64,000 bases of DNA from positions 5,084,001 through 5,148,000 of the forward strand of contig FNSS01000001.1 of assembly GCA_900104855.1 (NCBI GenBank), read 5' to 3'. The translations under genes were made by a program, and so were the position numbers. Below, in pieces: positions 43,139 through 52,400 of this stretch. Under the pieces are notes generated by a model that did not search any database, was not told the origin of the DNA, and saw nothing but the letters and a program-made list of their open reading frames with translations. Origin of the DNA: Rhizobiales bacterium GAS188. GTDB lineage: Bacteria > Pseudomonadota > Alphaproteobacteria > Rhizobiales > Beijerinckiaceae. The stretch's first letter is position 1; every line of letters starts with the position of its first letter.

Positions 43139-44284
43139 TCAGGTGCTCACGAGTAGCTCTGCTGCCTCGGATATTTGCGCCGGAGTGTTGTAGAGATGAG
43201 GTGATATCCGGATTGCTCCCATCCTCATCGCGGTGTGTATTCCAGCGTCGTTCAATCTCTTTCGCAATGCAGAAAGGCGTCCGACCTGTGGATCTCCGAA
43301 CAGCACCAATGTTGAGCGCCGTGCCGATGATTTCGGCGGGCTGATCAGTCGGAAGTTTGTCTTTGCGACGGCTTCCACAATCGCTTGAACAAGCATCTGA
43401 TTGTGGGCCTCAACATTTTCCGGCCCCAACTCCACGTGAAGCTCTACCGCCTCGGCAAATGCGGTGAAATTGAATAAATTTGCAGTCCCGAAAATGTCGA
43501 ATTCAGCGGCAGAGGTCAGCGGCCCCACCGTGAGTTCGCCAAGATCACCTGCAAGATCGGCCGCGCTGAGCGTTGACAACCAATAGGCCTTCGTCCGCTG
43601 AAGACGATCCAGCAATCGAGGAGCGAGCCAGCAAAAGCCCGTCCCGTATGGGCCGCACAGCCATTTGAACCCGACACACGTGACGGCATCGATGGGATGG
43701 CGCGAGACGTCCAACGGGCGGGCTCCAACCGCCTGCGATCCGTTCAGGATGAACAGCACATCGTGCAGGCGGCAAATGTCGCCGAGCGCATCGAGATCGA
43801 TCGCGTGGCCGGAAAACGAGTGAACCCAGGTGGTACAGAAGAGGCGGGTCCTCGGGGTAATCGCCGCGCGAAGCTCTTCAGATGATATTACTTTCCCTTC
43901 AGGTCGTAGTCGGCGCACCGTCACCCCGCAGCGCTGTTCCAGCATGAGCCAAGGCAAGATATCTGACGGAAAATCGGTCGCCATCACGATCACTTCGTCG
44001 CCCGGTCGCCACGGCAGAGAGTTGGCGATCAGATGCAGGCCATAGGACGCGCTGTTGGCCAGCACGATCTCGTCCTCACTACTCCCTATCAGTCGTGCCA
44101 GTGCTGCGCGGAGACGGCCTGGAACTTCCGCAAAACTCTCATTTGTTAGTTCCGTCAACGTTACTTTCCGATCGACGGCCTGCTTCGCGGCCGCAGCAGC
44201 CCTTAGGGGTAGCGCCCCTTGATGCGCTGTGTTCAGCCAGATCGCCTCCCCAAGGCCGAAATGGCCTGAAAAATCGGTCTTCAT
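43139..44284 (-). CDS. Class V aminotransferase-fold PLP protein
   Basis: 381 aa, selenocysteine-lyase/isopenicillin-epimerase-like branch. Visible: WLNTAHQGALPLRAAAA, EIVLANSASYGLHLIANSLP, DEVIVMATDFPSDILPWL, TTWVHSFSGHAIDLDALGDI and CVGFKWLCGPYGTGFCWLA with the PLP-binding lysine. At the motif that is normally DG(A/S)Q, where Asp holds the PLP ring nitrogen, this protein has LNGSQAVGA (Asn181, codon 43742-43744). Its ATG overlaps the MarR stop by 4 bp (ATGA), so the two are translationally coupled. Reaction unknown. Confidence 0.82.
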   Translation of the reverse strand: MKTDFSGHFGLGEAIWLNTAHQGALPLRAAAAAKQAVDRKVTLTELTNESFAEVPGRLRAALARLIGSSEDEIVLANSASYGLHLIANSLPWRPGDEVIVMATDFPSDILPWLMLEQRCGVTVRRLRPEGKVISSEELRAAITPRTRLFCTTWVHSFSGHAIDLDALGDICRLHDVLFILNGSQAVGARPLDVSRHPIDAVTCVGFKWLCGPYGTGFCWLAPRLLDRLQRTKAYWLSTLSAADLAGDLGELTVGPLTSAAEFDIFGTANLFNFTAFAEAVELHVELGPENVEAHNQMLVQAIVEAVAKTNFRLISPPKSSARRSTLVLFGDPQVGRLSALRKRLNDAGIHTAMRMGAIRISPHLYNTPAQISEAAELLVST

Positions 44285-44769
44285 CGTACGCACCTCCCAA
44301 CCACGCATTTGTCGCCTCGGCACACGCTATGATCGCAGCTTCGGCACATACGCCATGCCTGAAGCCGGTCTTCGGCGGCGCCATCAAGGATGCGTTCAAG
44401 GATTGCTCCAAGCCGGCTGGACTCTTGAGGCGAGAGCCGATCCAAACGCCGATCGATCAACGACATCTGCTCCGTCAGCGCCTGCCTGGCGCGGGCGCTT
44501 CCGCGCGCGGTCAGTCGAAGCGCCACGTTTCGACGGTCTTCGCCTACTTCGCGCGCCACCTCGCCCGCGTCTTGCAGTCGGTCGATTGCCCGCACCGCAC
44601 CAGAATGTGTCAGCCCGAACATCGTGGCGATTTCTCGGATCGACGCCCCTGAATGCGCGTGAATTGCGAGGATGATTGAACTGTCGGGTTCCGGTCGTGA
44701 AGCCGCGTCATGCCGCGCTTCCAGAATCCAGTTCGAGAAGGCGCAGACCAAGTTCCTCAGAGTTGTCAT
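44281..44769 (-). CDS. MarR-family regulator with C-terminal cysteine cluster
   Basis: 162 aa. Winged helix: SIREIATMFGLTHSGAVRAIDRLQDAGEVAREVGEDRRNVALRLT in register with MarR proteins. The extreme C-terminus carries CRSCDHSVCRGDKCVVGRC, five cysteines and a histidine that could bind zinc or sense metal/redox state. First gene of a two-gene unit with the PLP protein. A pair of inverted TTATATGC/GCATATATAA sites lies at and just upstream of its start. Confidence 0.85.
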   Translation of the reverse strand: MTTLRNLVCAFSNWILEARHDAASRPEPDSSIILAIHAHSGASIREIATMFGLTHSGAVRAIDRLQDAGEVAREVGEDRRNVALRLTARGSARARQALTEQMSLIDRRLDRLSPQESSRLGAILERILDGAAEDRLQAWRMCRSCDHSVCRGDKCVVGRCVR

Positions 44770-44804
44770 TATATGCCCCGATCATGTGACTGAAGCATAT
44801 ATAA
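44769..44804. promoter_or_regulatory. Candidate MarR operator (TTATATGC ... GCATATATAA)
   Basis: Inverted AT-rich arms at 44769-44776 and 44795-44804 flank 18 bp, directly upstream of the MarR start and in the only AT-rich patch of the divergent region with the AI-2E-family gene. Confidence 0.4.
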
Positions 44805-44953
44805 CGTCTCAAAAGCCGTCAATCGACATCCAAACTGAGTGGCACAGAGACCTCAGAGCGGCTCGGGAGGCACAGGGCCCTACAAACAATAACTTGCTAG
44901 TGCAGTGGGATTCGCTTCACTGGTCACGTCAAACAGTGCGCAGGCCCCTCATC

Positions 44954-46036
44954 ATGCGCGACCCCATACGATTGACGAGCGACCGCGGGCTCCTCGCGCT
45001 GGTCGGGGTGTGCACCGTGATCCTCGTTGCCGCGGCGCTTTATCTCGCCCGCTCCGTCTTCGCGCCATTGGCGTTCGCCCTCTTCATCATCGCGATCGTG
45101 TGGCCCCTTCAAAGAGTGTTGCAGGCGAGAATGCCAAAACTCCTGGCTCTCGCGGTGAGCATCCTTGCGACGATCGTGATCGTCACCACGGCTGCATCGA
45201 TGATCGTCTGGGGATTCGGCAGGGTCGGGCGTTTCATCGCCAATGATGCCCCCCGCTTCCAACTTCTCTACGACCAGTCCACCAGCTGGCTCGAGGGACA
45301 CGGCATCGTCGTGGCGGGGCTTTGGGCGGAACACTTCAACATGGGTTGGCTCATCCGCCTCCTGCAACAGGTCACGGCCAGGATCAACAGCACTCTGAGC
45401 TTCTCGTTCATCGTGTTGATCTATGTGCTCCTCGGTCTTCTCGAAGTTGACACCGTCGCCTTGAAGCTTCGAGAGATGAAGAACAGGGCAGCGGGGAAGG
45501 TGCTGCTGGCCGGGAGTGCCGAGACCGCCGCCAAGCTCCAGAAATACATGCTCGTCCGAACCCTGATGAGCCTCATGACGGGCATACTCGTCTGGGGCTT
45601 CGCCTCACTCGCCGGCCTCCAGCTCGCGGCGGAATGGGGCGTGATTGCATTCGTGCTGAACTACATCCCGTTCATTGGCCCTCTTGTCGCGACAGTCTTC
45701 CCGACATTATTCGCCATCGCGCAGTTCCAGTCTTGGCAGATGGCAGTCATCGTCTTTTCGGGCCTGAACCTGATCCAATTCCTGGTGGGCAGCTACCTCG
45801 AGCCCAGGATTTCCGGCCGCGTCCTCTCCATCTCGCCGTTCATGGTCTTGTTCGCCGTTCTCTTCTTCAGCTTCTTGTGGGGCATTGCCGGAGCGTTCAT
45901 TGGCGTGCCGATCGTAATTGCAATGCTGACCATGTGCAGACAGCACGAGTCCAGCCGATGGCTTGCGGATCTATTGGGGGGACCGGCAGCGCAGGTGATT
46001 GAGCGCCAGGTGATTGAGCGCTTGGAGGGGCGTTGA
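44954..46036 (+). CDS. AI-2E family transporter (PerM/UPF0118-like)
   Basis: 360 aa from ATG 44954. Family layout: two N-terminal helices (LLALVGVCTVILVAAALYLA and FAPLAFALFIIAIVWPLQR), a helix near residue 70, a large soluble loop, then five helices including LNYIPFIGPLVATVFPTLFA and the conserved LEPRISGRVLSISPFMVLFAV. Members export autoinducer-2 or sodium, or are of unknown function; no quorum-sensing genes are nearby. The last residues duplicate a 15-bp unit (QVIER twice). Divergent from the MarR gene, convergent with the metallophosphoesterase. Confidence 0.88.
   Translation: MRDPIRLTSDRGLLALVGVCTVILVAAALYLARSVFAPLAFALFIIAIVWPLQRVLQARMPKLLALAVSILATIVIVTTAASMIVWGFGRVGRFIANDAPRFQLLYDQSTSWLEGHGIVVAGLWAEHFNMGWLIRLLQQVTARINSTLSFSFIVLIYVLLGLLEVDTVALKLREMKNRAAGKVLLAGSAETAAKLQKYMLVRTLMSLMTGILVWGFASLAGLQLAAEWGVIAFVLNYIPFIGPLVATVFPTLFAIAQFQSWQMAVIVFSGLNLIQFLVGSYLEPRISGRVLSISPFMVLFAVLFFSFLWGIAGAFIGVPIVIAMLTMCRQHESSRWLADLLGGPAAQVIERQVIERLEGR
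45992..46021. repeat. Perfect 15-bp tandem duplication at the end of the AI-2E-family gene
   Basis: CAGGTGATTGAGCGC occurs twice in direct succession, adding one extra QVIER pentapeptide to the C-terminal tail. Confidence 0.85.
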
Positions 46037-46038
46037 TC

Positions 46039-47769
46039 TTAGGGCTTGGATCGCTCCGTCGCACCTGCGTCGCGGCCGGGCAGATGAACCCGATCGGGTT
46101 CGTAGAGCGCCAATCGGCCCCGCGCATCGAGGCCGAGATTGTGAACGTAGAAATAGGTATCCTGATCATCGGTCACGTCCATGACGGGCGACGGAGCGGA
46201 GACGACCGGCACCCCACCACACATGCCTATCCAATCGATGTGACGATGACCGTGCATCACGATCGCACGGCCAGCCAAAGTCTGCAGCCAGCGGACGAAC
46301 CACGTGCCATTGACCAATGCAGTACCGATGCGCTCGGAGAGCGCTTTTGCGGCCTTGGGATACTCGACCATATGGTGATGGAGAGCCACAATCCAAAAAG
46401 CCCGCGGAAACTGCGCGGTGACGCGCCTGAGCGCCCGGGCCTGCTCCCGCGATACGAGACCGAGCGCGTTCGTGAAGGAGAAATGGGTTTCCGCGTTCGA
46501 GTTGAGCACCACGACGCCGAGGCCGTCGTCGGCCTGCGGTGGCAGGATCATGGGAAAGGCCATCGCCCAGACGTCCGCGAGCGCCCATGCCATTGCCAGG
46601 GAACCGCGATCCACAAACTGCGAAATCGCCTGCCGATGGGGCTCGAGCGCTTGCGCCAGGGTTTGACCGGGCTTGCCTTCAGCGGCGTCGAAGAGATGCA
46701 GCCGCGAGCCCTGCAGGCTGGCCAAGGCTGACAGCGTCCGCATCTGGCGCAGGCGTTTGGCTGGGCTTGTCGGGAGATCGAGGCGCGCCGGATTGGCCCG
46801 GTCGACGACGTTGAGATCATGGTTTCCGGGGAGGGCCACGACCAGCCCGGATAGCTCCGGATAGTTTGCGAGCGCGTCGAAGAACTCTGCCCATTCGGCT
46901 GATCGCCCTGCGTCGGTAACGTCCCCGGTGATCAGGACGATGTCGAGGGGTTTGCGTCGATGCAGCGCATCGAGTGCGGCAAGCACCATTGTCAGGCGAT
47001 CATTGCCGCGTGGTCCCGCGCGCCCGCTTTCGATCCTGAACCCGTATCGCTCTCCCACGATGTGAAGGTCTGAAAGATGAGCGACCCGCCAGCACACTCC
47101 ATTCGGCGGTCTGGCCGTGTATCCTTCGAGGTCGTGTGGCTGGGCCATGATGGTGTCGGCGAGACCCCAGACCAGCGCTGCGACCGCGACGTAGCCGGCG
47201 ACGAGAACGACGCTATTGCAGAGGACTTCAAGGGCAAATCGCGCCGGTGACGACAAGTCGAATAGAGATCCCGTCCAACGCGCTCCCGGCCAGGCGAGCA
47301 CCACCAGCCAGGCGGAAACGGCGCAAACGAGAATGCCGGCAGCCGCGGCGCTGATGGCCCTCAACGCATCCCGCGATCGGCTGCTCACGCCGACCGGGAG
47401 AAATGCCTCGGCGAGATGGCGCACGCCCTCACGCGCCAAAGCGTAACCCGGTTGCACGGCAAGTGCATTCAACGACCAGAAGTTCGCCTCGGCGAGGCGC
47501 CAGAGCTTCGCCCCTCCGAACCACGCCAGACAGATCAAAATCGCGATGACTGTCGGCGGCCAAAGCCCCGTGAAAACTGTCGCGGCCTTTGTCGAAATCG
47601 TGCTGATCCAGATCGACGCGAGCAGCGGAGCGACCCCGAGCACGAGCACCGGAATGACAATGAGTATTGTCCATGCCGCGAGAAGCTTGGGCAAGCTGAT
47701 TTCCGCCAGCAGGCTGCCTGCGAGCGAAACGAGAGACCTGCGCTTCGTGCTGGATGCGTCATCCTCCAT
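46039..47769 (-). CDS. Membrane-anchored metallophosphoesterase
   Basis: 576 aa from ATG 47769. The N-terminal third has four hydrophobic helices (AAWTILIVIPVLVLGVAPLL, VFTGLWPPTVIAILICLAWF, AAAAGILVCAVSAWLVVLAW, EVLCNSVVLVAGYVAVAALV). The catalytic domain has every calcineurin-like metal motif: HLSDLHIVG (D-x-H), ITGDVTDAG (GD), ALPGNHDLN (GNHD), ALHHHMVE (H) and MHGHRHID (GHxH). A dinuclear-metal phosphodiesterase facing the cytoplasm is likely. 58 bp downstream of the amidohydrolase on the same strand. Confidence 0.88.
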   Translation of the reverse strand: MEDDASSTKRRSLVSLAGSLLAEISLPKLLAAWTILIVIPVLVLGVAPLLASIWISTISTKAATVFTGLWPPTVIAILICLAWFGGAKLWRLAEANFWSLNALAVQPGYALAREGVRHLAEAFLPVGVSSRSRDALRAISAAAAGILVCAVSAWLVVLAWPGARWTGSLFDLSSPARFALEVLCNSVVLVAGYVAVAALVWGLADTIMAQPHDLEGYTARPPNGVCWRVAHLSDLHIVGERYGFRIESGRAGPRGNDRLTMVLAALDALHRRKPLDIVLITGDVTDAGRSAEWAEFFDALANYPELSGLVVALPGNHDLNVVDRANPARLDLPTSPAKRLRQMRTLSALASLQGSRLHLFDAAEGKPGQTLAQALEPHRQAISQFVDRGSLAMAWALADVWAMAFPMILPPQADDGLGVVVLNSNAETHFSFTNALGLVSREQARALRRVTAQFPRAFWIVALHHHMVEYPKAAKALSERIGTALVNGTWFVRWLQTLAGRAIVMHGHRHIDWIGMCGGVPVVSAPSPVMDVTDDQDTYFYVHNLGLDARGRLALYEPDRVHLPGRDAGATERSKP

Positions 47770-47827
47770 GTCGCCCTGCCGCGGGTCGAGGATGGGATGC
47801 ACCGCTGATCTCCTATGGACAAAACCT

Positions 47828-49237
47828 TCACTTTGGCAGTGTATTCTTGTAGATCCCGCCATCCTTCATGATGACCAGAAAATTCTTGCCGGGGTCTTCG
47901 ACGAGCTTGAGATTTTCCAACGGATTGCCATCGACCAGAAGGAGGTCCGCGAGTGCGCCCTCTTCCACGACACCAAGCTTGCCGGGATAGGGATTGCTGA
48001 ACCCGGAGAGCGCCACCAACTCGCCATTGTCCGCGGTTGCCATCGTGAGCGCCTCGGCGGGCGTGTACCAGCGGAGCAGCTTGACGAGCTGCGCTCCCTG
48101 TCTGTTGGCGACCCTCGCATTGAACAAGATGTCCGTTCCAAAAGCCGTCTTCACATTGTACTTCTTCGCCAGCTTGTAGGCATTGTCGGTTCCCGCGAAG
48201 ACTTGCAATGCCTTCTCCCGGGATACCGGGCTCAGTGCTGGTACATCTTCATCATCCAGGAGCGGCTGCAAGCTCCACCAGATGCCTTTGTCTGCCAGCA
48301 GCTTTGCGGTGGGTTCATCGATCAGATGCCCGTGCTCTATGCACTTGACGCCGGCGGCGATCGCCTGCCGGATTGCGCGCGGAGTATAGGCGTGAACGGT
48401 CACATAGGTGCCCCAATTATCGGCCGCCTCGACCGCCGCACGAATCTCGGCTTCGGTGTACTGGGTCGATTCGATCGGATTGTAAGGCGAGTTGACGCCG
48501 CCCCCCGCCATCAGCTTGATCTGGCTTGCGCCGCTTCGCAACTGCTCCCTCGCCCGCAGGCGGACCTCATCAGGGCTGTCCGCAATGGCTGCGACGCCCT
48601 CGAGCTCGGAGTGGCTCAAGGGGCCGCCAAGCGTGCGCGGAACCTCGAAGGGAAAGCGAAAGTCTCCATGTCCGGAGGTTTGCGATATGAAGGCGCCCGA
48701 GGGATAGATGCGCGGACCGATCATGACGCCTTCGTCGATGGCGCTCTTCAGTCCGAAGACTGGTCCCCCAAGATCGCGCACGGTGGTGAAGCCTCGCATC
48801 AATGTGGCCTCGGCCTGACGCGCTGCCAACAGCTGCAAGTAAGAGGAGTCGGCGGTCAAGAGGAGCGCCTGGGGCGCCGCCGCCATGAACCCGTGCCAAT
48901 GGGCGTCGATGAGGCCGGGCATCAGCACGCGCCCGCCACCCGCGACGACGACGGCGTTCGAGATGACCGCGTTCGACCTGGCGTCGGCGGAGATCGGGCT
49001 CGCCGATATGCGGTCAATGATGTCGCCTCTGACCAGAACGTCGGAAGGAGGGGAGAGCGCCGCGGTCTTGCCGTCGAAGATGCGGACATTCTGGAAGAGC
49101 GTCGCTCCGTCGCCGGCCGGTGCGGCGCGAGGCGGCAAGCCCGGCGCCGCCAACTCATAGTCCTGAGCCAGGCCCGCCTGGCAAAGCCCGACCAGGAGTG
49201 CGGCGAACACCAATGCCCGGCCACTTTTCGTGTTCAT
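47828..49237 (-). CDS. Secreted metal-dependent amidohydrolase (imidazolonepropionase/prolidase-like)
   Basis: 469 aa with a signal peptide (MNTKSGRALVFAALLVGLCQ, cleavage near GLAQ). Amidohydrolase motifs: LMPGLIDAHWHGF (HxH), QIKLMAGGGV (Lys that can be carbamylated), YVTVHAYT (H), CIEHGHLID (H) and AFGTDILFN (Asp). This arrangement occurs in periplasmic Xaa-Pro dipeptidase-type and related hydrolases of amide bonds. It stands between the autotransporter and the metallophosphoesterase genes, same strand. Substrate unknown. Confidence 0.9.
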   Translation of the reverse strand: MNTKSGRALVFAALLVGLCQAGLAQDYELAAPGLPPRAAPAGDGATLFQNVRIFDGKTAALSPPSDVLVRGDIIDRISASPISADARSNAVISNAVVVAGGGRVLMPGLIDAHWHGFMAAAPQALLLTADSSYLQLLAARQAEATLMRGFTTVRDLGGPVFGLKSAIDEGVMIGPRIYPSGAFISQTSGHGDFRFPFEVPRTLGGPLSHSELEGVAAIADSPDEVRLRAREQLRSGASQIKLMAGGGVNSPYNPIESTQYTEAEIRAAVEAADNWGTYVTVHAYTPRAIRQAIAAGVKCIEHGHLIDEPTAKLLADKGIWWSLQPLLDDEDVPALSPVSREKALQVFAGTDNAYKLAKKYNVKTAFGTDILFNARVANRQGAQLVKLLRWYTPAEALTMATADNGELVALSGFSNPYPGKLGVVEEGALADLLLVDGNPLENLKLVEDPGKNFLVIMKDGGIYKNTLPK

Positions 49238-49480
49238 TGCATTTGCTCCTCTTCTGCCGTCCGAGCCGCAGAATTGAGTCTAGACGCGGTGGCGTTGTCC
49301 GCGTGCCGCGCCGGCGAACCGAGCCACCCGTTGCCGCTGCGACGGTTAGGCTCGACGCTGGCCTACGCGCGCGGCAGACCCCAACCGGGCTGAGCGCGGG
49401 CATCGATCGCAAAGCGGCCAGGCGTCTGGAACGTCTCGCTTAAGTTCACATGCCGAGGCGTCGCTCGCCGTTGACCGTGA
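49238..49480. other. Short intergenic region between amidohydrolase and autotransporter
   Basis: 243 bp. It holds the promoter of the amidohydrolase and the 3' end of the autotransporter transcript. No gene or clear hairpin was seen. Confidence 0.4.
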
Positions 49481-52400
49481 TCACCAGAAGACTTTGAGCT
49501 CGGCGTTGCCGGTGACCCCGCGGCGATGATTGCCGCCGATATTGGTCACATAGCCCGCCGAAGCCTGGAAAAGCAGGTTCCTGTCGAGCTGCACCACCAT
49601 CCCGCCATTGGTCTCGAGGGAGGTCGCGCCGAGATTGGTGATGATCGGCGTCGTGGCGAAGATCGCCGTGTCCCTGCCCGAAAAGGTCCTCCACAGATTG
49701 GCGGTGATGAAGGGCTTGATCACATGTCCGTTGATCTCGAAAAGATCGGAGAGCCGCAGACCCACGCGGCCGGAGACGGTGTTCGGCGTCGAATAGGAAA
49801 GGGTCGAGAACTGGTCCTGGTTGTGCCCGAGCGACAGATGCTGCCACACGAGCTGCGCCTGCGGCTCCAGCACGAACTGCGATACGATGCGCACCGGATA
49901 GCCGCCCTCGAGGGAGGCGGTGACGATATTGCCGCTCCCGGTCGTCTCGATCGGACGGTAGGAGCGGGCGTCGGTGTCCAGCGCCGTGTCCATGAGCGTG
50001 GCATCGATATGCCAGCCTGACGGCCCGGTATGGGTCCAATAGGTGCCGATGCTGAGGCCGTCGACAGCGAGCCGCCCGGTGAAGGCGCGCAATAGTCCGA
50101 GCGCTGATCCATGGACGTCGCCATTCTCGCGCGCATAGCCCATGAAGGCGCCGAACCTGTCGCGTTGTCCGTTGAGCCAATCGATCCTGTAGAGGTCGAG
50201 CCCAAACTGCAGTCCATACACGCGTCCGTTGAATTCCGGATTGACGGTGCCGGTCCAGCGCTGGCTATGCGATTGGCCGATGAAACGTCCCCAGACCGCG
50301 GATGGCCCGTTTGCCGCGGGCGTCGTCTGATAGGCAATGCCGCCGGCGGCCTTGCCCTGCGCGGGAGCGCCGGGCTGCACCGCGGTCCCGGCAGGTGCGT
50401 TGGCGATCGGTGCGGCCCCGGCTGGCGTCGGCGCGACCGGTGCAGCCCCGGCTGGTACCGGCTCGACCGGACCGCCGAACAACGGGGCACCACCAAAGGC
50501 CGCGTCCGGCGGTTCGGGATTGCGGATATCGGCCGTGCCGAGCATCGACAGGGCGACGTCGCGGGCGACCGCCGGCACCGCGACATCAATCGCGATCTCC
50601 GGACGGAAGAAGGGGATTTCAGGCTCACCGGGTATGGGAGCCGGAATGAAGGGCGTTCCGGGCGCCGGTGTCGGCGTACCGCTGCTCGTGGGCGTCGGTG
50701 CGGTCGTGCGCAGATACCAATTATCGGCGGTGCCGGGCGTCTCGCCGCCATGATAGAGGAAATACTCGTATGGGCCGGCGCCGGCCGGTGCCGAGAGCGT
50801 GAAGGCCCCGGGCGCGGTCGTGGCGCCATTGATGGCCTGGATGACCTGGATCCCATTCGCCTGAGTGATGGCGCCGACACCCCCGACATTGGTGACATTC
50901 AGGCCCGATGAACCGGTCGCGCTGCCATGGCTGATGATCAGCTGATCGGAGGGCGAGCCGTCGCCTCCAAGCTGCGTGTTGAGCGCGACCGTGCCGTTCT
51001 GCCCGATATAATTTCCGGCAATCGTCAACGCGTTGCCGGGTGTGGTGCCGATGCCGCCGATCTGCGCGAGGCCGGCGTTCGTCACATTGCCGTTGATGGT
51101 GAAATTGCCAGTCGACCCGCCTGACAGGGCCGCAAGCGTATTGCCGACCCCGATCGTGCCGGCATTGGTCACGTTTCCGGTGACGCTGCCATAGCCGCCG
51201 AGCGTGCCCCCGGCCGCGACCTGGATAGGCCCGCCTCCCGACAAGACCGCGCCCGGATTATTGGCATCGCCGATCGCCAGCGTGCCGGCGTTGATCGTGG
51301 TGCCTCCCGTATAGGTGTTGTTGCCGTTGAGGATCGTGGTGCCGCTGCCGATCTGCGAGACGCTGCCGGCGCCCGAAATAACGTCGGAATAGGTTGCGAC
51401 ATCCGAGCGATCGAACAGCAGCGAGCCGTTATTGGTGATGTTGCCGAGGATGCTGCCGGTCGTCCCGCCATTGCCGAGTTGGAGCGTGCTACCCGAGTCG
51501 ATCGTCTTCGGCCCACCGGAATCGATGGCTCCGGTGGCGATGACGTTCGACCCGTTCGTCAAGCTCACGGCGCCGGTGCCGGTGACGGTGTTCACGAAGG
51601 TGCCCGTTGCGGCATTGAAGATCAGCGCGCCGTTATTCGCGATCGCGCCGCTGCCGAGGCCACCACCATCATTCAGCATGGCGGTCGCGCCGGACGCAAT
51701 CGCGGTCGAAGCTGTCAAACCCGGATTGGCGCCGCTCACGTTGAGCGTGCCGCCGGCGAGGTTGAGCGATCCACCGCCGGTCAGGCTGCCCGGAGCCGTC
51801 GTCCCGCCATTGGCGATGTTGAGACTGCCGCCATTGATGTTCACGGTCGAGCCCGGATGCGTCGTCAGCGCACCCGTACCGAGAGCCGCGCTGGTCGAGA
51901 GCGTGCCTAGAGCAAGATCGAGAGTCCCGCCGATATCGAGCGCGCCAATGGTCTGCGTCGTGCCGTTGAGGATCGCGCTGGTGCCCGGATTGACGATCAG
52001 ATTGGAGCTCTGCCCAAGTGCGCCGTTGGCGCCGAGAGCCAGGGTGCCGGTGCCGACGGTCGTCGTGCCGGTATAGGTATTGGTGGAATTGTTGAGCCTG
52101 ATCGTGTTGGTGGCGTCGATGACGAGGTTGCCGGGCCCGATGATCCGCGCATGCAGCTCAGAGCCTGCCGGGGTGCCGTCATCGCCGGACAGCGTCAATG
52201 TCTGCCCCGTCTGCAAATTAAGCTGCGTCAGGCCATAGGAGACGTAAAGGCCGTTGTTGGCGGGACCGCTCGTCAGGCCATAGCCATAAGAGCCAACCGC
52301 AACGGTGTTGCCGCCCTGGGCGATGGGGACATTAAGACTCGCCGGAACGGGCGCCCCATTCTGGTCGAGCAGTGTCAGCCCGCCGGCGCTGCCGCTGACG

